From contig NC_017957.2 of assembly GCF_000264455.2 (NCBI RefSeq), positions 372,001 to 436,000 on the forward strand: a DNA stretch of 64,000 nt, in the 5' to 3' direction. The notes below the pieces were generated by a model that saw nothing but the letters and a program-made list of their open reading frames with translations, did no database searches and had not been told where the DNA came from. Below, one piece after another: positions 56,515-64,000 of this stretch. The position numbers and the translations under genes were made by a program. Each line of letters begins with the position of its first letter. Position 1 is the stretch's first letter. This stretch comes from Tistrella mobilis KA081020-065. GTDB taxonomy: Bacteria; Pseudomonadota; Alphaproteobacteria; Tistrellales; Tistrellaceae.

Positions 56515-56775
56515 TCAGGCCGGCTGATTGGTCCCGATCACCGTGACGGTGTCGCGGCCCCATTCGGCCACTTCGCCGTCCAGGCCGCCGGTGAACATCC
56601 CGTACCAGAGCGCGGGCTTCATCCCCAATGCCTTGCGTTCGAACGTCATCGGACCATCGGTTTCGATCATCCAGTAGCCCTTGCGGGGGTCGGAGATGCG
56701 ATAGCCGTCACGGCCGCGCGACACGTCGACCAGCGGCCTGAATTCAGGCACATCCACAACATAAAGACGGGGCAT
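56515..56775 (-). CDS. Small conserved-looking protein of the degradation operon
   Basis: An 86-residue protein, MPRLYVVDVPEFRPLVDVSRG at the start, then GYWMIETDGPMTFERKALGMKPALWYGMFTGG. No family recognised. It overlaps the VOC gene as TGATG, so it is the last gene of the leftward operon. Small size and placement suggest an accessory of the dioxygenase or an unknown step. Confidence 0.55.
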   Translation of the reverse strand: MPRLYVVDVPEFRPLVDVSRGRDGYRISDPRKGYWMIETDGPMTFERKALGMKPALWYGMFTGGLDGEVAEWGRDTVTVIGTNQPA

Positions 56776-57479
56776 CACGCTTCCTCCAGCCAGGCGTCGA
56801 CCAGGGCGGCCTTGCGGCGCCATACGGCATCGATATCGGTCATCCGCGTGCCGGAGGCGCGGGCGGCGTCCTCAAGCTCGATGGCGGCACGCAATGTCAG
56901 CTCGGCGTCCTCGGCATCGATCCGTTCGATCGCGCGCAGACGCAGCGTCACCTCCAGCGGATAACCGTTGGGGTCGAGGAAATAGATCGATTCGATACCT
57001 TCATGCCGGGTGTAGGGCGAAACGATGACGCCCCGGGCCTCCAGCGTGTCCTTCCAGCGCTCCAGCTCCTCGCGGCTTTCCACCCCCCATGCGGTGTGGG
57101 TGGCCGCATAGAAATAGTGGTCCTCGGGCAGGTACTTCTCAGGGCGGTCGGTGCCGATGTAGTAGAAGAAGGCGATGGTCGCACCGTTGCCGGCATCGAA
57201 AAAGAAGTGCAGGAAGTCGGGGTGGTCCGGCTGGCCCCAGCCGCGGGCGCTGATCGTGTGGATCAGCTTCAGGCCGAGGATGTCGCGGTAGAAGGTCACC
57301 GTCTCGCGCAGCTTCCAGGTCGGCCGGGCGGTGTGGTCGACGCCGTGCAGGCGGAGCTGCACCCCGTCTTCCGAGGCGGACTTCAACGCCTGCACATCCG
57401 GATCCTGGGTGCGGTAGGCGCGATTGGTCGAGAAGGCCGTATCCTGGCGAGCCTTCTGATGGATGGTGTCTGCGGTCAT
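56775..57479 (-). CDS. VOC-superfamily ring-cleavage dioxygenase-like protein
   Basis: A 234-residue protein with one vicinal-oxygen-chelate module pair. LRLHGVDHTARPTWKLRETVTFYRDILGLKLIHT carries the first metal His, DHYFYAATHTAWGV the second, and GIESIYFLDPNGYPLEVTLR the Glu. A helical C-terminus of about 60 residues follows, unusual for glyoxalases. It lies in an operon with aryl-CoA ligase, monooxygenase and thioesterase genes. It may open the hydroxylated ring or process a later intermediate. Gentisate dioxygenases are normally cupins, so the step is not certain. Confidence 0.7.
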   Translation of the reverse strand: MTADTIHQKARQDTAFSTNRAYRTQDPDVQALKSASEDGVQLRLHGVDHTARPTWKLRETVTFYRDILGLKLIHTISARGWGQPDHPDFLHFFFDAGNGATIAFFYYIGTDRPEKYLPEDHYFYAATHTAWGVESREELERWKDTLEARGVIVSPYTRHEGIESIYFLDPNGYPLEVTLRLRAIERIDAEDAELTLRAAIELEDAARASGTRMTDIDAVWRRKAALVDAWLEEA

Positions 57480-57500
57480 CTGGCGATTTCTCCTCCGGTG

Positions 57501-58769
57501 TCAGGCGAAGCCCTTGTCCGCCAGCCAGGCGGCGACGGCGTCGCCGGCCACGATCTGGCCATTGGGCTTTTCGGGGTCGACCGCGCGGCCGTGATGATTG
57601 CCGTGGACGCGCAGCCGGGTTTTGTCGGCGGCACCGATCAGGCCGAAGAGACGCTCCGCCTCGGCCGGGAAGACGCTGTTGTCGCCGGTATATTCGATCA
57701 TCAGCACCGGCTGGCCGATATCGGGCGCGCAGCTGTCCATCGAGGCGTTGGTCGAAAAGGCCGACCAGTTCGACAGCCAGCTTTCCGGCGTGCAGACCCG
57801 GGCGAAGCCGACCGAGCCGTAATTGCTGACCAGCTGATTGGCGCCCCAGAGCGTGCCATAGGCACGGTCCGACGGGTCGAGCGAGAGGTCGAAGCAGCGC
57901 GGATCGGCATCGGTGCGCCAGACCTGGAAGATCGGCGAGAAGGCGGCGAGGATCGCATCCTCGCGGCTGCCATCGGCTTTGGCGGCCTTGCGTGCCGCGG
58001 CTTTGCGGGCGAGCAGGGCCTTTGCCTTCTCGTCGATCCGCCGCACCCGTGCGGTCTGGGCGGCGCGATAGCGGGCCAGGAAATCCGGAGCGTAGGAGGA
58101 TGAGTCCGGCGCCGGCCGGAAGCCGTTGTCGGGGGAGAAGGGATCGAGCGCCGGATCGACCGAGAGGGGGTCGTCTTCGTCGGTCACCGACGGGTCGATG
58201 CAGGCGAGCAGCAGGGCCCCCTGGCCCAGATGCGACGAGACCAGCACCACCCCGTCGGGCGCCGGCATCGCCGCACGGTCGAGCCCGGTGGGCCGGCCGC
58301 CGGGGGAGCGGGCGATCCGGTCTTCGGGTGCGCGGGCGGCCTGCTGGCAGTAATAGGCGGCAAGCGGCCCGCCGCCCGAGATGCCGAGCAGAACGGTCTG
58401 CGCGTATCCGGCCTCGCGGCGCAGGAAATCCTGGCCGGCGGCCATGTCGTGCAGCGCGGTTTCGTGCTCCAGCCGGATGTCGTTGCCGGGCGCGCGCGAT
58501 CCCTGCACCCAGACCGCGACCCCGGCGGCGAGCAGATCGGGCACGATGTATTGGGTGACACCCAGCTCGCGCGGGTGCATCAGGCAGACCACGCTCCGCT
58601 CGGCCCCGCGGCGGAACAGGAAGCCGGTCACCGGCGCGCCGTCCGCCGTGGTGAGCGCATGGGCGGTCATCGACGTGCCGGCGGGCAGGCGCGCCGGATC
58701 CCATGTGGTGCCGCGCAGACCGGCGGTGGTGGTCGCCTGGCGGCGGGGAGCCGTGTCGGGACTGGTCAT
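57501..58769 (-). CDS. Alpha/beta hydrolase
   Basis: A 422-residue hydrolase. VVCLMHPRELGVTQYIVPDL is the first strand region, VLLGISGGGPLAAYYC the nucleophile elbow, MIEYTGDNSVFPAEAERL the acid region, and VHGNHHGRAVD contains the likely catalytic His. A lid of about 120 residues rich in Ala/Lys/Arg lies in the middle. No signal peptide. It could act on the ring-fission product or on an ester or thioester in the pathway. Spacing to neighbours (21 and 7 bp) shows operon membership. Confidence 0.75.
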   Translation of the reverse strand: MTSPDTAPRRQATTTAGLRGTTWDPARLPAGTSMTAHALTTADGAPVTGFLFRRGAERSVVCLMHPRELGVTQYIVPDLLAAGVAVWVQGSRAPGNDIRLEHETALHDMAAGQDFLRREAGYAQTVLLGISGGGPLAAYYCQQAARAPEDRIARSPGGRPTGLDRAAMPAPDGVVLVSSHLGQGALLLACIDPSVTDEDDPLSVDPALDPFSPDNGFRPAPDSSSYAPDFLARYRAAQTARVRRIDEKAKALLARKAAARKAAKADGSREDAILAAFSPIFQVWRTDADPRCFDLSLDPSDRAYGTLWGANQLVSNYGSVGFARVCTPESWLSNWSAFSTNASMDSCAPDIGQPVLMIEYTGDNSVFPAEAERLFGLIGAADKTRLRVHGNHHGRAVDPEKPNGQIVAGDAVAAWLADKGFA

Positions 58770-58776
58770 GAGGCGG

Positions 58777-59298
58777 TCATCCCTTCGCGAACCGCGTGGC
58801 GGGGGAAAGCTTGTGGAGGATTTCGGGCAGGGGGCCCGACCGTGCCGCCTGATCGTCGAGCACGGCGCAGAGCGCCGGCGGCACCGGCATGGTGACGGTG
58901 CGGTCCTCGTCGGAGACGCGGATCGAACTCACCCGGCCGATGAAGACCGGCCGGCCGTCATCGGCACGCCGGGCGGCGATCAGGAGATGCGTGGTATGGG
59001 CGCCGGCGCCCCCCGGATGGATCTCGATGTCGAAGACGTCGCCGGGCCAGAGGGGGCTCAGAAACTCCATCTCGATGCCTTTGCCCGGGGCACGGTGGCT
59101 GATGCCGGGCGGCAGGGCGGGCTTCAGCACGTGTTCGCCGAAGAGATGGCAGGCATCCAACATGTAGAGCGGGAAGCGCCCGGCATAGACCACCCCGGCC
59201 GGATCGCAATCCGACCAGCGGGCGGTGCGGCGCACCACGAAGGGATGCATCGAGACGATGCCCTCCTGGACCGGGAGATGGTCGGGGGCGGCGGTCAT
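58777..59298 (-). CDS. Hot-dog fold acyl-CoA thioesterase
   Basis: A 173-residue 4HBT-type thioesterase. RTARWSDCDPAGVVYAGRFPLYM has the catalytic-type Asp (family motif D-x-D-x-x-G-x-x-(Y/F)). FLSPLWPGDVFDIEI and HLLIAARRADDGRPVFIG are strand regions. It overlaps the monooxygenase gene by 4 bp. In the proposed route it would release gentisate from gentisyl-CoA. An N-terminal extension of about 20 residues may be untranslated if MHPF (residue 17) is the start. Confidence 0.78.
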   Translation of the reverse strand: MTAAPDHLPVQEGIVSMHPFVVRRTARWSDCDPAGVVYAGRFPLYMLDACHLFGEHVLKPALPPGISHRAPGKGIEMEFLSPLWPGDVFDIEIHPGGAGAHTTHLLIAARRADDGRPVFIGRVSSIRVSDEDRTVTMPVPPALCAVLDDQAARSGPLPEILHKLSPATRFAKG

Positions 59299-60452
59299 GC
59301 GGTCAGCTCCAGCCCGGCATCCTGCGCGCGGCGCGGGGCGATGTGGCGGGCATAGAACTCCGGCGCATACTCCTTCAGCCGGTCGTCATCGACCCGCCCG
59401 GTGCGGGTGAGGAAGTCGTGAACGAAGCTGACCAGATCGGTCTGCATCGCCTGGCGCACGCCTTCATACCAGTCATAGCTGCGGGCGGTCGCCTCGGTGA
59501 ACAGGTCGCGTACCGGCCGGCGGGCGGCGACATAGCGGTCGAGCGCCCCGGCGACCGGGCCGCCCTCGATCAGGGCATCATGCAGGGCCACGGCGTCGTC
59601 CATGGCGAGCCGGGTGCCGGAGCCGATCGAGAAATGGGCGACGCGGAGCGCATCGCCGATCAGCACCGCCCGGCCGTCGGTCCAGCGCTCGGCGATCCGG
59701 GCATCGAAGCGGCGCCAGATCGAGTTGTTCTCCAGCAGCCGGCCGCCGTCGAGCACATCGGCATAGATCTCTTCGATCAGCGCCTTGCGCTGGCCGTCGG
59801 TCATGCGGTCCAGGCCACAGCCCTCCCAGGTTGCGGCATCGCATTCGGCGACGAAGGTGCTGAGCCCGTCGGCATAGGTGTAGTAATGGGCGATGAAACA
59901 GCCGCCGCGATGATAGCGGAAGATCAGCGCATTGGGCTTCAGCGCCCGGTCGACGCCATACCAGGCGAAGCGGTTGCCCAGCTGGTGGGACCTGACCGGG
60001 AAGGCATCGGGCCAGATGGTGCGGATCACGGAATTGGCGCCGTCGGCGCCGACGATCAGGTCATAGCCGTCCAGATCGGCGGCCCCGGTGATCCGGCGGT
60101 CGTGCACCACCTCGACACCGACCTCGTCGCAGAGCCGGCCCAGGATCTGCAGCAGGGTCAGCCGGGCGATGGCGCCCGACGAGCCCGGATAGGTCAGCAC
60201 CAGGCTGTCGCCGTTGAGGCCGATCTTCTGGCTGCCCGAGAAGGTCATCGCCCGGGCCAGGCGGTCGAGGGTTTCAGGGTCGACCTCGCGCAGGCGGTCG
60301 CGGGCGGTGCCGGCCAGCACCACGCCGAAGCCATAGGTGGCGTCGCGCGGATTCTGTTCGAACACCCGCACCTCGGCATCCGGGCGGCTGCGCTTGATCA
60401 GCCGGGCGAAGAACAGGCCGGCGGGACCACCGCCGACGATGGCGATCTTCAT
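59295..60452 (-). CDS. FAD-dependent aryl-CoA monooxygenase (salicylyl-CoA 5-hydroxylase-like)
   Basis: A 385-residue flavin monooxygenase. KIAIVGGGPAGLFFARLIKR is the dinucleotide-binding motif, LIVGADGANSVIRTIWP the DG motif, and VLIGDALRVAHFSIGSGTRLAMDDAVAL the FAD-ribityl GD motif. FGVVLAGTARDRL near residue 45 resembles the salicylyl-CoA hydroxylase and 2-aminobenzoyl-CoA monooxygenase group more than free-acid hydroxylases. The CoA ligase and thioesterase around it support a CoA-bound substrate. Cytoplasmic. Confidence 0.82.
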   Translation of the reverse strand: MKIAIVGGGPAGLFFARLIKRSRPDAEVRVFEQNPRDATYGFGVVLAGTARDRLREVDPETLDRLARAMTFSGSQKIGLNGDSLVLTYPGSSGAIARLTLLQILGRLCDEVGVEVVHDRRITGAADLDGYDLIVGADGANSVIRTIWPDAFPVRSHQLGNRFAWYGVDRALKPNALIFRYHRGGCFIAHYYTYADGLSTFVAECDAATWEGCGLDRMTDGQRKALIEEIYADVLDGGRLLENNSIWRRFDARIAERWTDGRAVLIGDALRVAHFSIGSGTRLAMDDAVALHDALIEGGPVAGALDRYVAARRPVRDLFTEATARSYDWYEGVRQAMQTDLVSFVHDFLTRTGRVDDDRLKEYAPEFYARHIAPRRAQDAGLELTA

Positions 60453-60483
60453 ATCTGAGGCTCCTTCACTCGCATGGCCGCGA

Positions 60484-62172
60484 TCAGGCGAGCGCGTCGG
60501 AGGCGGCGGGGGCGCGCTCCTCGCGCAGGATCCGGGCGATGCGTTCCTTCAGCAGGGGTTTGGACGGCTTGCCCGAGCCGGTGAGCGGGAAATCGGCCAC
60601 CGTCTCGATCCGCTCGGGCCATTTGAACTTCGCCATGCCCAGGTTTTCGAGGAAGGCACCGGTCTCGCGCAGGTCGGGGGCCGTGGTGCCGGGCACCGGC
60701 ACGACGAAGGCGCACATCCGCTCGCCATAGAGCGGATCGGGCATCGGTACGCACAGCACCGCGGCGATCCGCGGATGGCCGAGCAAAGCGCGTTCGACCT
60801 CGGAACAATTGATCTTCTCGCCGCCACGACTGACCACATCCTTCACCCGGCCGTCGAAGGTGAGATGCGGGACGCCGCCGATATGGCGGATGCTCATCAG
60901 ATCGCCCGATTTGACATAGCCGTCGGCGGTGAAGGCCTCGCGGTTACGCTCTTCCGCGTCGTAATAGCCGCGGGTGGAGCTGGGGCCGCGGAAGACCATT
61001 TCGCCGATCACGCCGTCCGGCAGCGGCTCGCCGGTCTCGGGATCCTGGATGCGGATGTCGGTCAGCGGATCGATCGGCCGGCCGACCGTGTCCGACAGGA
61101 TGTCGAGGCCGTCGCCGGCGGCGCTGTAGCAGATGATGCCCTCGGTCATGCCATAGAGCGTGACGGTGGGCGCGCCCAGCTTCTCGGCCAGCGGCCGGGC
61201 ATTTCCGGCGGCGATCTGCAGGGCGGCGCGCAGATCCCCGACCTCCAGCAGATCGGCCGAGAGCAGGCGGTACATCAGCGGGCCGGGCACCGCCATCAGC
61301 GTCGGCCGGCGGGCGCGGATCAGATCGGCCATGATCTCGGGCGTCGGCACCGGCATGCACACGACCTCGCCACCCGCCCAGAAGGTCGAGCCCCAATAGC
61401 AGACGATGGGGGCGTTGTGCATCATCGGTGCGGCCGAGAACGACACCGTCCGGTGATCCAGCCCGTGAAAGGCGCCGGCACTGCGGATCTGCCAGAGATA
61501 TTCGTTGTGGAAGCGCGGGATGATCTTGGGAACGCCGCTGGTGCCGCCCGAGAGCTGGAACACCGCCACCTGCGCTGGATCACGCTCCACCCCGGCCAAC
61601 CGCTCGCGCGCCGTGGCGGTGTCGGTCGCATCGATCAGCGCCTGGAGGCCGTGAAAGCCCGGGCGGTTTCCGGTCGGGCCACGGGCGACGATCACGTCGT
61701 CGAGCCCGGGTGCCACCTGCCGCATGTCTTCGGCGAAGCCGGCGGCATCGAATTTGGCCTCGTCGGTGCAGATGAAATGTGCCCGGGCGCCGGAATGCTG
61801 CGCCAGATAGCCGATCTCCAGGGCGCGATGCGCGGTCAGCGTGCAGACCGGGATCACCCCCGCCTTCAGGCAGCCGAGCAGGCAGAGCACCAGCTCGCGG
61901 CTGTTGGCGATCTGGAAGATCGCCCGGTCGAGCGGTCGCAGACCCAGCCCGAGCAGGGCGCCGCCGAGGCGGGTCGACAGGGCATCCAGCTCCCCCAGGG
62001 TCCAGCTGCCGTCGGGATCGGTGACCGCCACCCGGTCGGGATGGCGTGCCGCCATCTGCTCCCAGGCTTCGGGCATGGTGAGGGTGTCGAAGAGGCCGAG
62101 CGCATCATAGCGGGCGGTGTCGGCCGCCGACGGATAGACGACACCCGGGATCGGGGTCCGGACGCTGGGCAT
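60484..62172 (-). CDS. Aryl-acid AMP/CoA ligase (salicylate-CoA ligase-like)
   Basis: A 562-residue ANL-superfamily enzyme. It has the P-loop QLSGGTSGVPKIIPR, LYGMTEGIICYS (A5), SGDLMSIRHIGG (A7), and GRVKDVVSRGGEKINCSEVE (A8), with the catalytic Lys in LTGSGKPSKPLL (A10). The overall look is that of DhbE/EntE-type ligases for 2-hydroxybenzoates. ATG 62172 has GGAGG upstream. It is the first gene of the leftward operon and lies behind an operator-like site at 62235-62248. Expected reaction: salicylate or another aryl acid to its CoA thioester. Confidence 0.85.
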   Translation of the reverse strand: MPSVRTPIPGVVYPSAADTARYDALGLFDTLTMPEAWEQMAARHPDRVAVTDPDGSWTLGELDALSTRLGGALLGLGLRPLDRAIFQIANSRELVLCLLGCLKAGVIPVCTLTAHRALEIGYLAQHSGARAHFICTDEAKFDAAGFAEDMRQVAPGLDDVIVARGPTGNRPGFHGLQALIDATDTATARERLAGVERDPAQVAVFQLSGGTSGVPKIIPRFHNEYLWQIRSAGAFHGLDHRTVSFSAAPMMHNAPIVCYWGSTFWAGGEVVCMPVPTPEIMADLIRARRPTLMAVPGPLMYRLLSADLLEVGDLRAALQIAAGNARPLAEKLGAPTVTLYGMTEGIICYSAAGDGLDILSDTVGRPIDPLTDIRIQDPETGEPLPDGVIGEMVFRGPSSTRGYYDAEERNREAFTADGYVKSGDLMSIRHIGGVPHLTFDGRVKDVVSRGGEKINCSEVERALLGHPRIAAVLCVPMPDPLYGERMCAFVVPVPGTTAPDLRETGAFLENLGMAKFKWPERIETVADFPLTGSGKPSKPLLKERIARILREERAPAASDALA

Positions 62173-62234
62173 GGTTTCCTCCCGTGTCTGTTCTTGGATC
62201 AGACCATAGCGCTCTCCGGCGTCAGGAATCAACG

Positions 62235-62248
62235 ATAACGTAGATTAT
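62235..62248. promoter_or_regulatory. Candidate TetR operator upstream of the aryl-CoA operon
   Basis: ATAACGTAGATTAT is an imperfect palindrome (ATAA/TTAT arms around CGTAGA). A related half, ATTCGTAGAAT, lies at 62256-62266. The same AACGTAGATT core occurs at 63077-63094 between TetR 2 and the TRAP gene. It sits 63 bp upstream of the ligase start. Confidence 0.6.
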
Positions 62249-62274
62249 TCTTCAGATTCGTAGAATTTTGTCGA

Positions 62275-62976
62275 TCAGAGCATCTGCTCCAGCCGTCCGA
62301 TCTGGTTGCGCATGCCGTCGAGCAGGGCGTCGATCGAGCCGGCCGGGCTGTCGCTGCGGTCGGTTTCGAGCGCGCGGACCGCCATGTCGGCGAAGATCTC
62401 CGCCAGTTCGGCCGGGGCCGGCGGCCGGTCGGGGCTGTGCCATTGCGCCGTCCAGGCGGCCATGCCGATCACGGCGAGGGCCGCCACCCGGTCGTCGACC
62501 GGGCGGAACACGCCGGCCCGGATGCCGTCGCGGATGATCCGGCGGCAATCTTCCAGATAGCGGCGCTTCGATGCGGCATGGCGCGCGGCGAGCGCGGGCG
62601 GCAGGGCGGCCTCGGTGACCGCGATCATCCGCATCAGCACCTGGCGGTCGATGACGCTGACGACATGGCGGCGCACCATGTCGCGGAGTTCTTCCGCCGG
62701 GCCCGCCGCCGCGCGGTCATGGCAGCCAAGCAGGGTCTGGATCGGGCGTTCCGACACCTCGGCGACGATCGCTTCCAGCAGCGCCTCCTTGTTCTCGAAG
62801 TAGTAGTAGATCGCCGCCCGGCTCAACCCCACCGCATCGGCGATGTCGGTCAGGCTGGTGCCGTCGAAGCCCTTGCGCGCGAACAGCGTGCAGGCCTTGT
62901 CCTTGATTTCGCGCTCCAGCAGGGCCTTGCGCCGCTCCCGCACCGTGCCGGATCCGGTTCCGTCCATCTCGCTCAT
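62275..62976 (-). CDS. TetR-family regulator 2
   Basis: A 233-residue regulator. The helix-turn-helix is in CTLFARKGFDGTSLTDIADAVGLSRAAIYYYFENKEALLEA (read in two parts, residues 31-50 and 51-70). The C-terminal ligand domain resembles that of TetR 1 at 55725, its paralogue. It lies upstream of and co-directional with the aryl-CoA operon and divergent from the TRAP solute-binding gene. CGTAGA-centred palindromes lie in front of both neighbours, so it probably represses import and breakdown together until the aromatic acid or its CoA ester is present. Confidence 0.9.
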   Translation of the reverse strand: MSEMDGTGSGTVRERRKALLEREIKDKACTLFARKGFDGTSLTDIADAVGLSRAAIYYYFENKEALLEAIVAEVSERPIQTLLGCHDRAAAGPAEELRDMVRRHVVSVIDRQVLMRMIAVTEAALPPALAARHAASKRRYLEDCRRIIRDGIRAGVFRPVDDRVAALAVIGMAAWTAQWHSPDRPPAPAELAEIFADMAVRALETDRSDSPAGSIDALLDGMRNQIGRLEQML

Positions 62977-63076
62977 ACCTGTCTCCCATCGGGGGCGTCG
63001 CTCGGGAAATTGCGCCGCGCCGTGTCGTGGCTGTTGACATCCTCGCAGATTTTAAACGAGATAGTTAAAAGTTTCA

Positions 63077-63094
63077 CGCAAACGTAGATTTGCG
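63077..63094. promoter_or_regulatory. Candidate TetR operator in front of the TRAP gene
   Basis: CGCAAACGTAGATTTGCG has CGCAAA/TTTGCG arms around CGTAGA and lies 24 bp before the TRAP gene ATG, in the 141-bp divergent region with TetR 2. It shares AACGTAGATT with 62237-62246. Confidence 0.65.
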
Positions 63095-63117
63095 GAACCT
63101 GACGGGAGAAAACGAAG

Positions 63118-64000
63118 ATGATGGGCACATACAAACGCCTCCGCATGGCTGCGGTGGTGACGGCCGGCTTCACCCTTGCGGCTTTCAACCTCGCGGCGCC
63201 GGCCGCGGCGGGCCAGACGCTCACTTACAGCGAATACGGCACCGAACGCGGCGTTCAGGGCATCGTGCTGGCGAAATTCGCCGACCAGCTGCGCGAGGCC
63301 ACCGATGGCGCGCTGAATGTGCGGATCACGTATGGTGCTGCGCTGATCGCACTGCGGGACGTGCTGCGCGGCGTCGGTGACGGGGTGGCCGATATGGGGA
63401 CCGTGGTCGGTGTCAGCACGCCGGCGGAGCTGTTCAACTTTCGGGTCGGCGATCTGCCGATGGGCAGTTCCGATCCCTGGGTCGGCATGAAGGTGATGCA
63501 GGAACTGGCGGCGACCAACCCGACGATCAAACGGGAATTCGCCGATCAGAACGTCCGGCTGATCGCCAATTTCACCACCACGCCGGTGGTGCTGATCTGC
63601 ACCAGCCCGGTGACCGGCCTGGCGGATCTCAAGGGCCGGAAGGTCCGCGCCAACCCGCCGCATTCGCTGGCATTCGAAGCCTTCGGCGCGATCCCGGTGT
63701 CGGTCGCCTTCACCGATGTCTACCAGTCGCTGGATCGGGGGTTGATCGACTGCGCGCAGACCTATGTCAACGCCATCATCCCCTTCCGCCATTTCGAGGT
63801 GGCGAAGCATGTCACCATCCTGGATTTCGGCCAGAATCTGGCTTTCGGCGTGGTGATGAACGAGCGCAGCTTCCGCCGCCTGCCGGCCGAACGTCAGGCG
63901 GCGCTGCTCAAGGCCGCAGACGCGCTGTCCACCGCCGGCGCCCGGCTCAACATCGAGACGATCGCCTCGGCGCGGGCCGAGCTTGAAACCAGCCACGGGG
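63118..64000 (+). CDS. TRAP transporter solute-binding protein (DctP family), cut by window end
   Basis: The open frame runs from ATG 63118 to the window edge, 294 residues without a stop. A signal peptide (LRMAAVVTAGFTLAAFNLAA, residues 8-27) is followed by the mature start GQTLTYSEYGTERG. ADLKGRKVRANPPHSLAFEA and FTDVYQSLDRGLIDCAQTY contain the DctP-family carboxylate-binding Arg and the late helix. It would bind an organic acid in the periplasm and pass it to membrane components presumably encoded beyond 64000. Control is probably by TetR 2. Confidence 0.9.
   Translation, partial: MMGTYKRLRMAAVVTAGFTLAAFNLAAPAAAGQTLTYSEYGTERGVQGIVLAKFADQLREATDGALNVRITYGAALIALRDVLRGVGDGVADMGTVVGVSTPAELFNFRVGDLPMGSSDPWVGMKVMQELAATNPTIKREFADQNVRLIANFTTTPVVLICTSPVTGLADLKGRKVRANPPHSLAFEAFGAIPVSVAFTDVYQSLDRGLIDCAQTYVNAIIPFRHFEVAKHVTILDFGQNLAFGVVMNERSFRRLPAERQAALLKAADALSTAGARLNIETIASARAELETSHG

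Overview
The window reads as high-GC alphaproteobacterial DNA, Rhodospirillales-like in codon use and gene content. Much of it looks like a megaplasmid or mobile chromosomal island. Supporting this are a ParA-type partition pair (50509-51569), a TrbM-like conjugation protein (16987), an ArdC-like antirestriction remnant, several insertion sequences and two toxin-antitoxin-like modules. The genus cannot be fixed from sequence reading alone.

Layout. 1-1042: a small CRISPR array with its leader, plus a duplicated array trailer. 1043-1714: a Phd/MazF-like toxin-antitoxin pair. 1802-14591: a catabolic and uptake cluster (aldehyde dehydrogenase, Dpp-type ABC transporter, C45 acyltransferase-like enzyme, omega-aminotransferase, GntR regulator, amidase, alpha/beta hydrolase, substrate-binding protein). 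15063-16459: a frameshifted IS256-family element beside a truncated transglycosylase gene. 16987-19494: TrbM-like gene and an AbiEi/AbiEii pair. 19597-29392: two directly repeated, internally deleted IS3-family copies bracketing a HigA-like regulator and a type I restriction locus, hsdR-hsdS-(PrrC-like ATPase)-hsdM. 29393-30010: IS debris and an AT-rich scar.

30015-47184 is the most interesting part. It holds a tyrosine recombinase, a DEDDh-type exonuclease, and an atypical type III CRISPR-Cas operon: compact Cas10 with GGDE, a double-RAMP protein, a Cas7-Cas7 fusion, a TIGR03986-like RAMP and Cas6. Two CRISPR arrays follow, bracketing a 1115-residue protein of unknown function with C-terminal membrane segments. 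An RT-Cas1 fusion and Cas2 close the locus. The two arrays here and the one at 540-712 share a leader of about 145 bp with three blocks at nearly constant offsets. The leaders show that the crRNA sense strand ends in ATGGAAAC. A likely working model is that RT-Cas1/Cas2 acquires spacers, possibly from RNA, Cas6 processes the transcript, and the Cas10-RAMP complex targets RNA and may make a nucleotide second messenger. No recognisable CARF effector is present, so the membrane protein is the obvious candidate effector.

47185-52418: frameshifted ardC-like gene, a perfect 40-bp palindrome, a fresh ISAs1-family insertion with a 10-bp target duplication, an orphan type I-E-like array, and the partition genes with a strong terminator. 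52429-64000: a C-terminally short GH3 enzyme, a GIY-YIG-like protein, and an aromatic degradation cluster consistent with CoA-activated salicylate-to-gentisate catabolism. That cluster has two TetR regulators, likely operators, and a TRAP solute-binding protein cut by the window end.
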